Of a stretch of 9,420 bases of DNA, positions 1 to 7,289 are shown in pieces. Source of the stretch: Candidatus Sericytochromatia bacterium. GTDB lineage: Bacteria; Cyanobacteriota; Sericytochromatia; UBA7694. The notes beneath the pieces are model-generated. The model was not told where the DNA came from. It worked only from the letters and a program-made list of their open reading frames with translations, and searched no databases. The first letter of the stretch is position 1. Every line of letters begins with the position of its first letter. The position numbers were made by a program, and so were the translations under genes. The DNA is taken from NCBI GenBank assembly GCA_913773825.1, contig CAJYHH010000556.1, positions 1 to 9,420 of the forward strand, in the 5' to 3' direction.

Positions 1-162
1 AGAAATAGCACCCCGCCATTGAATATTACCGCTCAGCAGGAAGAAAATATCATGAAGCAGTTTGACTTAGTAATCAGGGCGGCTTCAACTCCCGGCATCG
101 AAGATGATCAAAGCGCATCATTGGGCCTTAGCAGTCAGTTAGCTAGCATTCGGCGCCCCTAG
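1..162 (+). CDS. C-terminal end of an unidentified protein (5' truncated by window)
   Basis: Frame 1 is open from the first base to a TAG at 160-162, giving 53 residues of a C-terminus. The first visible residues are RNSTPPLNI, then a short likely helix (EENIMKQFDLVIRAA), and the protein ends QLASIRRP. There are no transmembrane segments or recognisable motifs. A strong hairpin terminator begins 11 bases after the stop, which supports this as the true end of a + strand gene. The fragment is too short to assign a family or function. Confidence rests on the open frame reaching the edge and the correctly placed terminator. A chance open frame of 53 codons is possible. Confidence 0.6.
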   Translation, partial: RNSTPPLNITAQQEENIMKQFDLVIRAASTPGIEDDQSASLGLSSQLASIRRP

Positions 163-173
163 TTAGTCCTAGT

Positions 174-213
174 AAAAAGCCTCGGTTCAAACAATTTTGA
201 ACCGAGGCTTTTT
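174..213. terminator. Bidirectional Rho-independent terminator
   Basis: A perfect 18-bp inverted repeat (174-191 with 196-213) encloses a 4-base loop (CAAT). The stem has a GC-rich core (GCCTCGG / CCGAGGC) and outer A and T runs, so each strand reads as stem plus U-tract. It lies between two convergent genes, the + strand gene ending at 162 and the - strand gene ending at 245, and can end transcription of both. Confidence 0.95.
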
Positions 214-244
214 ACAGATTAATTTTTAAATTTTAGTTTTAAGC

Positions 245-868
245 TTAAATATAGCCACCTGGACGCACCCAGTTATAGAAAAAATCCGGGATTTTATCAT
301 TGGCTTTTTGGTCGACCTGTTTCATCGCTGAGTGCAAAATATTTCTGCCAGCATCAACATTAGCACCAGGTGCTGTAGCAAATCCATAAACGCTGCCAAT
401 CAGATCACGAAGTGGTTTATAACCGTTACCCATGGAGCTATTTCCCCATGCTTCGGATAATTTATCTGCTGCAAAATTCACAATTCTCTGAGCATCTTCA
501 GGAGAGCGAGAATAAATGGCTGTGAGTTTTTTAAATCCTTCTGCACCTGCACTCCAATTTTCTTCGACTCGTTCATTCTGATTCAGAATATCGGTTAAAG
601 CTTGTTTGGCAGGCCCTTTTGCTGGATATGTTACTGCAACAGGAGCCTGTCCGCCCGCTGTGTAGACACTGACGTTTCGAGCTGTATCTTGTGTCAACTC
701 ATAAATTAAATCTTGCTCACTCGCATCAATGACTTTGTCTTTTAAGATAGACGCTTTTAGTTCTTTAACACCCGCTCCTGTAATCGAACCAGGATTAACT
801 CGCTGAAGTCTTTGTAATGTTGAAGCAACATCATGATTTAAATTATTTACTCGACCGTCAATAGGCAT
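245..868 (-). CDS. Hypothetical soluble 207-aa protein with EF-hand-like segment
   Basis: I do not recognise this 207-aa protein. It starts at ATG (868-866), with a GGGAG Shine-Dalgarno at 883-879 and a 10-base spacer, and ends in TAA. There is no signal peptide, no membrane segment and no Cys. The N-terminal third (about residues 10-60) is helical and contains ILKDKVIDASEQDL (41-54). This resembles the second half of an EF-hand or a helix-capping DGxIxxxE turn, and is similar to segments in the giant protein at 1059 and the coiled-coil protein at 8172. The remainder (about 85-207) reads as a small helical domain rich in Ala, Asn and Gly, ending in an aromatic stretch FFYNWVRPGGYI. It is divergent from the giant gene across a 190-bp gap, so shared regulation is possible. 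Its DNA looks more AT-rich than that of its neighbours. Calcium binding is not supported because most ligand positions are missing. Confidence 0.88.
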   Translation of the reverse strand: MPIDGRVNNLNHDVASTLQRLQRVNPGSITGAGVKELKASILKDKVIDASEQDLIYELTQDTARNVSVYTAGGQAPVAVTYPAKGPAKQALTDILNQNERVEENWSAGAEGFKKLTAIYSRSPEDAQRIVNFAADKLSEAWGNSSMGNGYKPLRDLIGSVYGFATAPGANVDAGRNILHSAMKQVDQKANDKIPDFFYNWVRPGGYI

Positions 869-1058
869 CGTTTATGTGCTCCCGGCATGTAATTTCACTT
901 ATTTAAATATATACCCCTATTTAAGCAAAATAATCTGCTGATCGTTAATTTTATTTCTAGGAATCTCTTAACCCAATCATAAGCTTAAAAACGTTTCAAA
1001 ACAGCCTCAGTTGGGTAAGCTAAAAGTAACCTACTCACCGTGAGCTCTGAGGATCGCC
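869..1058. promoter_or_regulatory. Divergent intergenic region upstream of two genes
   Basis: This 190-bp AT-rich gap should hold the promoters of the - strand 207-aa gene and the + strand giant gene. On the - strand a TATATT-like -10 can be read at 911-906, but no acceptable -35 stands 16-18 bp upstream. On the + strand I found no convincing -35/-10 pair. Small dyads are visible: AAACGTTT (989-996) and CTCAC-C-GTGAG (1034-1044), the latter just before the giant gene's ribosome binding site. The region is labelled regulatory because of its position, not because of a proven site. Confidence 0.4.
1047..1053 (+). promoter_or_regulatory. Ribosome binding site of the giant gene
   Basis: CTGAGGA lies 5 bases before the ATG at 1059. 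The good match and spacing fix this ATG as the start. A small dyad (CTCA-CCG-TGAG, 1034-1044) ends 2 bases upstream and could form a weak 4-bp hairpin. Confidence 0.75.
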
Positions 1059-4000
1059 ATGACTGACATTAATCCTGCATCCCGTATGACTATCTCCCGC
1101 GATATGGCCAGCAATCTGCTCAATAGCAGTCAGGCCCGCTATCTTGTCGACGACATTCTGGCTGATGGCAAAGTCAATACTGACAGTAAAGCCGGCACAA
1201 ATGATGAAGCAGGCCTTGGCAAACTGCGTGAGTTACTTGAACGGGGTCGCAACAACGGCACGCTTAACACTGCTGAAAGTGCTCTACTAAGCGCCTTAGA
1301 TGCCCGAGGCTGGACAGGCACTGACGCAGATGTGGTGCTGCGTAATCTGCAGCGGATTCAGAATCTGCAAAAACAAGTTGCCGACAACAACCTCGATCCC
1401 AATCAGGTCAGTTTTGATCTGGAGACCCAGAGCTATACCCAGCGCTTACTTGGGGGTCATGACACCGTCACCGTTGGCGTCGAAGCTGCAGCACCAACAC
1501 CCGCAACAAAGCCAGAAACAGCGACAACACCGGCTTCTGAAAGTACAGGTGAAGTCTGCACTGTGGATGAGAGCCTCACGGCAGGTGCTCTGTCAGAGCT
1601 TTCATTTTTAGCAGATAGTGACGTCAACTCCAGCGAAGAAATGGCCCGCCAACGTTTAATCAGCCCCACTCGCACCGCTCAAAACGATGCCGTGCGGCAA
1701 CTTCAGCATGAAGCGGGCAGTCTGACAGCTCGTCTTAAAGATTCAACTCAGGTTTCAAGCGACAAGCTTCAAGCTGATTTGCTGCATCTACATGAAGCGG
1801 TTGGCAGCGATAGCACCCATGTCAGCAAAGTGCTCAATAGCATTGGTCTCAGTCAGGCTGAGCTCACCAGCCGCAATATTATCGACCCCGAAAGCTCAGC
1901 AGGTGACAACGAAGGCCGCCTGCGTGACTTTTTAAATGGTCCTGATTTTAAAGCCTTTTTAGCTGATTCACAGACCGGCCCAGCAGCAATTGAAAACTAT
2001 CGCGGTCTTTTGACTAAAACCCTGGATGCTTATGTCCAGCAGCCCAGTCAGGGCAATTTTTCTGAATTGCGCTCACTTGTATACGATCATTCATATGTGT
2101 TTGAATCACCCGAAGGCGTAGGCCAGGATGCTTTTAACGAGTATAAACAGCTCAAGCAGACGATTTTAGGTGTTTCACAGCAAACCAATTTACTTGAAAA
2201 AGTCTCAAACCCAGACAATCTCCCGGCCAGTATGTCTCAACTCAGCGGCAATCTGCAACGCGCAACGGATGATGCAGCAGAAGATATTCAAGCTGCAGCC
2301 ACCCGCCTAAATGAGATGGTTCAACAGCTTGAGAGCCAGCCAGAACTTTTTCCAGCTGTGCAGACCGGTCCACTGCGTGAGCGCTTACAAGAACTCGTTA
2401 CTGTTGATACTCAGGGCAAAGTCACAGGTCTTAAAGACAATCCTCCCACTCAAGCAAGCCTTACCAGCTTAAATGCAGTCTGGGCTGAAGTTGAAGAACT
2501 GGGACTTAAAGCTGGTTTGGGTGAAGATTTTGACACCAAAGGCGCACTGGGCCAAGCGCTACAACGGGCAGCCGCTCAGCCGGGTGCTGAAGCTGACCCT
2601 GCGATGCAGATTCTCAAACAGGCTCCTGGGCTGGCAGAACACGCTGATCTGCTCGCCCAGCTCAGCCAGCCTGAAAACCGGGCCTTGCTTTACGCAGTCC
2701 TGAATAATAACGGCGAAAACGTCTCTAAATATTTTGGCGAATACAACAGCCGTTTCTTTGATTTTTCATCCATGCTTAACGGTCTTCGTAGTAGCACAGC
2801 AGCAAGTGCCGCAGCGGGCGCTTTAACTGGCAGCGTGTTGGGCCCAATGGGTACTTTAATTGGTGGGGCAGCTGGAGCAGGCCTGAGCTATACCTTTAAA
2901 CAGTGGAGCACAGATCAGTCCAGAGGGGGTGCTCAGACCAGTTTGGCATCCCGCCTCAATCTGGATAAGCTGGCTGACCTAAGTAATCTGGGCAATTTGG
3001 CTGAACGTCTTAGCACGGCTCGCGCCACAACCCCGATCAACCTGAGTAACCAGACGATTTTAGCGGGTGCCAATGCCAACACCGCAATTGCCACAGGCAA
3101 AAATATGCAGCTTGCAGGTGTCAACCAAACCCAAGTTGAAGGCCTGATGCGTATTCTTGAGCAGCATCCTGAAGCCCGCGCTCTGCTTCAGGCTCAGGGT
3201 GGCAATCTAAACTCACTGCTTGAACAATCCCCTGTTGCAGGCGAAGTACGCTCTTCTTTAGCTGCTAAAAAAGCATTTGATACAGCATTTTGGTCACAAG
3301 GTTCTCAACTTGAAGAAGCCCAGGCCAGTGTACAAAGTAGTCTGGCTGCTCGCAGCAATGCTCGAATCAGCTTGGATCAGGCCAGTTTGGCGATTCAAGG
3401 TGCCTTAGAAAATAAACAGCTCGATCCGGATGCCCGCGCCCTGCTTAACAGTCAGGCTCGCCAGATTGAAGAAGCAACAAAGGCTTTAGATAACGGCGGC
3501 GCGATGCCCACAACCGGTGCAGATCTCGACAAAACCCTGGCAGCCGTACGCCGTTCTCATCTTGAAGCCGGCGTCACAGCCACTGAAGCGGTTAGTCAGG
3601 AAGTCCAGCGTCATCTGAATACTTCCCGCAGTGAGCCTGTGCTGCAAGAGCTTGAGACAGCAGCAAGTGATGGTCGTCTGCAAAAACTGCTGGATAGTCT
3701 GCCAGCTGAACAAGCCACTTCATTACGTGAACTGATGAGTTCAGGCGGAAATAAAACAACACTTAACGCCCAGGAATTTAACGCCAATATTCGTGAGATT
3801 CTCAACTCACCCAATATTTCGCCACAATACGCTCGTCATTTAACCGGTCATTTACAAGCGATCAGTGGTTTATTAGCAAAAGCCAATGAACCTGGTATGA
3901 CGCCAGAAAAACTCGCTGAGTTTGGTGAAAAAGTCCTGGATCGCAAAAGTCCGGTCCCCAGCAGCAGCTTTGACGTGCTTGATGACATGAATATGATGCA

Positions 4001-6506
4001 GACCTATATCCGCGATATGAAAAGCAGTCTGGGTGAAAACGGCTACCAGCAAGCGGCTCAGCGCTTTGCATCTGAAACTCGCGAGATCTTTGGTGAGTTA
4101 ATGCGCCCAGGTCAAAAGCTGGATCGCAAAGAGCTGCGTAGCCGCATGGACACCGCACTCAATAACATTAAAGATGAAGCCTTTAATAATAGTCTGATCG
4201 CGGGTCTTAGGGGTGCGAACTCAGCTTCTCCTGTAGCCCATGCAGAAGAAGGCCCCAGCCAGGAAGACCGCCTGAGTCAGGCCATGACGGCGAATCCAGC
4301 TGTTCAGGGTGCTTTACAGACCATTATGAATCAGGTAGGCGTTAACCTCAGTCATCGCGCTGATATTAAACCCTTACTTGAACGCCTTAATCGCCAGGAT
4401 CAGGGGATGCTCGAACAGATTCAAGGCTTATTAAGTGAAGGCAGTCGTGATCCGGCGGCTTTAAGCGGTCAGATTCAAGCTTTACTGGGTCAGCGTATGA
4501 GTCCTCAAGACAGTCAAAAACTGCAGCAGGCCATGATGTCAGAACTCAATACCCAAATTGGTCTGGCGGTCAGACACGCAGAGCAAAACCAGGGTGACTA
4601 TGCTCGTAGCGGCACCCAGCGTCTGCAGGGTGAAGTGTTAAATGCTCTCAAGGCCTACCAGAACCTGCTGCAGAGTGGTCAGGAAGTGAATCAGGCAGAG
4701 CAAGAATTGCGCACAAGCCCGCTGGATCTGGCCAAAACAATGGGTGCAAATGCAGCAACCTTGCTACAACAGCCTGGCATGCTGCCTGAAGGCATTACCA
4801 CAACAAATGTCTTTGCCAAAATTTTTCCGACCTTAATGACCAATAACGGTCGAGCCAGCGAAGTCCAGATGCTTAACGATCTGACCAGCTTTTTGAAAAA
4901 AAGTCAGGATCAGCTCAGTACTGAACTCGGTGTTACGATTAATACAGAACAGTTTTTGGCGATGCGTTTGGCAGCTTCCAGTCTGGCAACAACCCGAGCG
5001 GTACAAGATCCCACATTAGGTCCGGTTGCAGCTTCACTCTCGGTGATTATGAAAAACATCATTGAGTCTCCAGAATCGCTAAATGATCCGGGCCAACGCG
5101 CAATGCTCGAAGAAATTCTGGATAAAGCAGCCAATATTGCGGATCCAAACTCACGGAATAACTTTTTAGAAACCGTTAAAACCCTGAGCCCTGAAGCAGG
5201 CCAAGAAGGTCAGGCTCTAGCCACTCAGCTAGACGCCAACAAAGCTGTTCTCAGTCAAGCGGCAAACATCACTGGTGGCAATGTGTTTAGCGCTAACACC
5301 TTTCAATCCGGTGAACAGCCTTTAACTTCGCCCATCAATCAGAATGCTTCTGATGCATCACTCGCTGGCAGTCAAAATGGTGTTCAAGCAGATACAACAA
5401 GAGCCAATAATAGCGCAGAAAGTGCTGTTTCAAGCTCAGGCGCTGAATCACTACAAGCTGGTATAACCAGTTTTGCCCAAAACGCTGGCGTTAAGTTACC
5501 GGGTCAGGCTTTGGCTCAAACAGCAGGTCAGACATCAGGTCAGACACCAGATGAAGCCCTTGATCGGGAGGCTTCTCCGATTCAGATTACAGCTTCACCT
5601 AAAGCCGAGGCTGACGAAGCCTGGAGCAAAACTTTTAAAGCAGTTGTTGAATCTCAGCGAGAATTTTATACCAGTTATGCCGGGATGAGTACTCAAGAGC
5701 GGGAAGACTTTACTCAGCGCGCTAAACTCAAAGAATATGTTAATTCAGAGCTGGATAGTTTCCAGACCTTTGTTCAGCAGAGCCAGACACGCCGCACGGC
5801 CTTTCAACGCATGAAAGATCGATATTTACAGCGCCAGGTTGAGTTTAATCAGATGGTCCAGATTGTTGAAACAATGATGAAGAGCAACCCAAACTCAATT
5901 AGCGATGCTCTGGATCAACTACGTGAAAAACTAACCCCGGCCTTTATGAAGGCCAATGCTGAGCGCTTGTCACTTCAGGCCACCGAAGCAGCTGATACCT
6001 TGATGCCTCAGGATAGACGTCCGGTCAGCAACGAAAAACAGCTTGAAGAACTGCAAAAAATGATTCAGCAGATTGACAAGCTCAATCCAGAAGGTCGTCA
6101 ACTGGTGCTGACTCAGCTGGCAGAAAAAATGATCAGCAATGCAATTCATGCTTTTTACACAGAGCGTGAGCGTCAAAACAACAGTCATCATCTGCAAAGG
6201 CTTGAACAACTCAGTGATGAATTCCGCGCGCAGATGACGGATCAAATCACACAAAGTCTGGCACGCCAGGCTGGCTCAGCCCAGTCCATCGCGGCGACTT
6301 CTGGTACGGGTAGCGCCGAAATTTCTGAAGCTTTAAATCAGAATCTCCGCGCAAAGCTGGATGATCTGCTACAAGCGGCTCAACAGCTACGCCCCTCACC
6401 GATGACGGATTTTAAACGCAATCAAATCTTAAGTACTTTGTTTGATGAGCAGCGCAACAATGATTTACAGGGCTTATTAGCGATTGCAGGTACTCGCCGA
6501 GAGTAG
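1059..6506 (+). CDS. Giant 1815-aa helical Gln/Ala/Leu-rich orphan protein
   Basis: I do not recognise this 1815-aa protein and see no catalytic motif or P-loop. It has no signal peptide. Segments seen: (a) residues 1-140, helical, with two EF-hand-like turns, DDILADGKVNTDS (31-43) and NNGTLNTAE (65-73); (b) a Pro/Thr/Ala linker at about 142-166, followed by the only Cys I found (167); (c) a long all-helical region rich in Gln, Ala, Leu and Ser; (d) a Gly/Ala-rich hydrophobic segment at about 580-610 with Gly at 587, 591, 595, 598, 602/603 and 606/608, a glycine-zipper pattern able to sit in a membrane or pack helices; (e) further helical region from about 640 to 1400; (f) a disordered Ser/Asn/Gln-rich linker at about 1405-1518; (g) a charged helical C-terminal domain (about 1520-1815). 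Size and composition recall phage tape-measure proteins or large secreted effectors, but no tail or secretion genes are nearby. It is a single-gene unit ending at a terminator shared with the convergent membrane-protein genes. Confidence 0.95.
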   Translation: MTDINPASRMTISRDMASNLLNSSQARYLVDDILADGKVNTDSKAGTNDEAGLGKLRELLERGRNNGTLNTAESALLSALDARGWTGTDADVVLRNLQRIQNLQKQVADNNLDPNQVSFDLETQSYTQRLLGGHDTVTVGVEAAAPTPATKPETATTPASESTGEVCTVDESLTAGALSELSFLADSDVNSSEEMARQRLISPTRTAQNDAVRQLQHEAGSLTARLKDSTQVSSDKLQADLLHLHEAVGSDSTHVSKVLNSIGLSQAELTSRNIIDPESSAGDNEGRLRDFLNGPDFKAFLADSQTGPAAIENYRGLLTKTLDAYVQQPSQGNFSELRSLVYDHSYVFESPEGVGQDAFNEYKQLKQTILGVSQQTNLLEKVSNPDNLPASMSQLSGNLQRATDDAAEDIQAAATRLNEMVQQLESQPELFPAVQTGPLRERLQELVTVDTQGKVTGLKDNPPTQASLTSLNAVWAEVEELGLKAGLGEDFDTKGALGQALQRAAAQPGAEADPAMQILKQAPGLAEHADLLAQLSQPENRALLYAVLNNNGENVSKYFGEYNSRFFDFSSMLNGLRSSTAASAAAGALTGSVLGPMGTLIGGAAGAGLSYTFKQWSTDQSRGGAQTSLASRLNLDKLADLSNLGNLAERLSTARATTPINLSNQTILAGANANTAIATGKNMQLAGVNQTQVEGLMRILEQHPEARALLQAQGGNLNSLLEQSPVAGEVRSSLAAKKAFDTAFWSQGSQLEEAQASVQSSLAARSNARISLDQASLAIQGALENKQLDPDARALLNSQARQIEEATKALDNGGAMPTTGADLDKTLAAVRRSHLEAGVTATEAVSQEVQRHLNTSRSEPVLQELETAASDGRLQKLLDSLPAEQATSLRELMSSGGNKTTLNAQEFNANIREILNSPNISPQYARHLTGHLQAISGLLAKANEPGMTPEKLAEFGEKVLDRKSPVPSSSFDVLDDMNMMQTYIRDMKSSLGENGYQQAAQRFASETREIFGELMRPGQKLDRKELRSRMDTALNNIKDEAFNNSLIAGLRGANSASPVAHAEEGPSQEDRLSQAMTANPAVQGALQTIMNQVGVNLSHRADIKPLLERLNRQDQGMLEQIQGLLSEGSRDPAALSGQIQALLGQRMSPQDSQKLQQAMMSELNTQIGLAVRHAEQNQGDYARSGTQRLQGEVLNALKAYQNLLQSGQEVNQAEQELRTSPLDLAKTMGANAATLLQQPGMLPEGITTTNVFAKIFPTLMTNNGRASEVQMLNDLTSFLKKSQDQLSTELGVTINTEQFLAMRLAASSLATTRAVQDPTLGPVAASLSVIMKNIIESPESLNDPGQRAMLEEILDKAANIADPNSRNNFLETVKTLSPEAGQEGQALATQLDANKAVLSQAANITGGNVFSANTFQSGEQPLTSPINQNASDASLAGSQNGVQADTTRANNSAESAVSSSGAESLQAGITSFAQNAGVKLPGQALAQTAGQTSGQTPDEALDREASPIQITASPKAEADEAWSKTFKAVVESQREFYTSYAGMSTQEREDFTQRAKLKEYVNSELDSFQTFVQQSQTRRTAFQRMKDRYLQRQVEFNQMVQIVETMMKSNPNSISDALDQLREKLTPAFMKANAERLSLQATEAADTLMPQDRRPVSNEKQLEELQKMIQQIDKLNPEGRQLVLTQLAEKMISNAIHAFYTERERQNNSHHLQRLEQLSDEFRAQMTDQITQSLARQAGSAQSIAATSGTGSAEISEALNQNLRAKLDDLLQAAQQLRPSPMTDFKRNQILSTLFDEQRNNDLQGLLAIAGTRRE
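5524..5547 (+). repeat. Two-copy 12-bp tandem repeat inside the giant gene
   Basis: CAGGTCAGACAT (5524-5535) is followed directly by CAGGTCAGACAC (5536-5547), with 11 of 12 bases identical. It encodes the repeated GQT pattern in the disordered linker (residues about 1489-1497). Likely a small slippage duplication in a region under weak constraint. Confidence 0.7.
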
Positions 6507-6529
6507 ATATACCGGCTAAAACTTCACGT

Positions 6530-6572
6530 AAAACATCAGGCCGCTGAAGTAAGTTCGGCTGCTTGATGTTTT
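6530..6572. terminator. Bidirectional terminator between convergent genes
   Basis: AAAACATCA (6530-6538) pairs with TGATGTTTT (6564-6572), and an inner GCCG/CGGC pairing (6540-6543 with 6556-6559) is separated from it by a small asymmetric bulge. The outer arms give a T run on both strands. It lies 23 bases after the giant gene's stop and 28 bases beyond the - strand gene's stop at 6601. It is less perfect than the other two terminators here but well placed for both genes. Confidence 0.7.
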
Positions 6573-6600
6573 ATCAGCCTAATGAAGCCTGCAAAAGTGC

Positions 6601-7197
6601 TTAAAAGCTGGCAATCTGAGATCTCAGCCCCAGGCCGCCTTCGTGTGCAATAAGCTGGTTTTGCTGCATAAAAGCCATCAGACGGCTAAGCCGTAGCTGA
6701 AGCTCTTCTGCTTGCTGAATCGGGTCAATGGCAGCTGACTGCAGCTTATCGCGATTGAGATGATAAGCATCTGCAATATTCCAAATCCAAATTCCTAAAA
6801 TCGCCAGCGGTAAAATGACATTAACCAAGCCCCATAAAGTGGGCTGATTGGTCGCTAGCAGGATGGTCAGTCCACCCCAGGCCGCTCCAATTGCAATCAC
6901 TGACAGTAAAATAATTCCACCGCGAATATAGTCATCCATTAGAATTTGCCCAACACCTGGCAGCAGAATCGACATCACCCAGAACCAGGACTGAATTTCC
7001 AGTCCCCCAATGCCAGTAGCAGTGTAAAGCTGTAGATCAGGATTAAAAGCCTGAAGCTGAGGATTTTCAGCCAAGCTAATCGTCATCACAGAAGATGGCC
7101 CAGTTACTGAAACGGGTTCAGGCTCAGCCAGGACAGCAGGAATCGGGCCAAATAATAAACTCAACAGGCTGAGCAAACAAAGAATAAAACGCCTCAC
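6601..7197 (-). CDS. TM2-like inner-membrane protein with signal peptide (paralog A, 198 aa)
   Basis: The best start is GTG at 7197-7195: GGAGG lies 5 bases upstream, and the resulting N-terminus (MRRFILCLLSLL) is a clean Sec signal peptide with likely cleavage after AVLA (residue 24). The upstream ATG at 7212 has no Shine-Dalgarno. After the signal come an exported stretch with ALAENPQ-like SLAENPQ (41-47) and TATGIGG (59-65), then three hydrophobic segments at about 71-87, 93-114 and 121-141. GVGQILMDDYIRG (81-93) and WIWNIADAY (137-145) resemble the motifs of TM2-type small membrane proteins. With the signal cleaved, three passes place the C-terminal helical tail (about 149-198) in the cytoplasm. 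The tail ends in GGLGLRSQIASF. It is a clear paralog of the gene at 7290-7895: about 43 of 76 positions match by eye from LAENPQ through LLATN. Its role is unknown. A terminator separates it from the upstream paralog. Confidence 0.9.
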   Translation of the reverse strand: MRRFILCLLSLLSLLFGPIPAVLAEPEPVSVTGPSSVMTISLAENPQLQAFNPDLQLYTATGIGGLEIQSWFWVMSILLPGVGQILMDDYIRGGIILLSVIAIGAAWGGLTILLATNQPTLWGLVNVILPLAILGIWIWNIADAYHLNRDKLQSAAIDPIQQAEELQLRLSRLMAFMQQNQLIAHEGGLGLRSQIASF

Positions 7198-7202
7198 ACA
7201 AA

Positions 7203-7207
7203 CCTCC
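7203..7207 (-). promoter_or_regulatory. Ribosome binding site that fixes a GTG start
   Basis: On the - strand GGAGG (7207-7203) is followed by 5 bases and then GTG (7197). It lies inside the longer reading frame that begins at ATG 7212 or TTG 7218, so it decides in favour of the shorter GTG start for paralog A. Confidence 0.8.
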
Positions 7208-7240
7208 AACATCGTCAATCAAACACTTATTTTTAATATA

Positions 7241-7270
7241 AAGAAGCCGGGGCTAATGCCCCGGCTTCTT
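7241..7270 (-). terminator. Rho-independent terminator between the two paralogs
   Basis: A perfect 13-bp stem (7241-7253 with 7258-7270) has a GC-rich core and a 4-base loop. On the - strand it begins 19 bases after paralog B's stop and is followed by a T/A-rich tail (TTCTTTATATT). It should end or attenuate transcription from paralog B's promoter before paralog A. Only about 40 bases remain between it and paralog A's start codon. Confidence 0.9.
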
Positions 7271-7289
7271 CAGTTTAAAACCAGATTGC

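Noticed and set aside
3862..4158. 98-codon and other open frames antisense or shifted within the giant gene
   Set aside because: All are embedded in a continuous 1815-codon frame with its own ribosome binding site, and none shows domain-like composition or start signals.
1059..6506. Phage tape-measure protein
   Set aside because: Length and helical composition fit, but there are no tail, capsid, lysis or integrase genes in the window, and the N-terminal EF-like turns and Ser/Asn linker are not typical. Kept as an alternative only.
7198..7218. TTG 7218 or ATG 7212 as start of paralog A
   Set aside because: Neither has a Shine-Dalgarno upstream, and GGAGG lies within the extension exactly 5 bases before GTG 7197.
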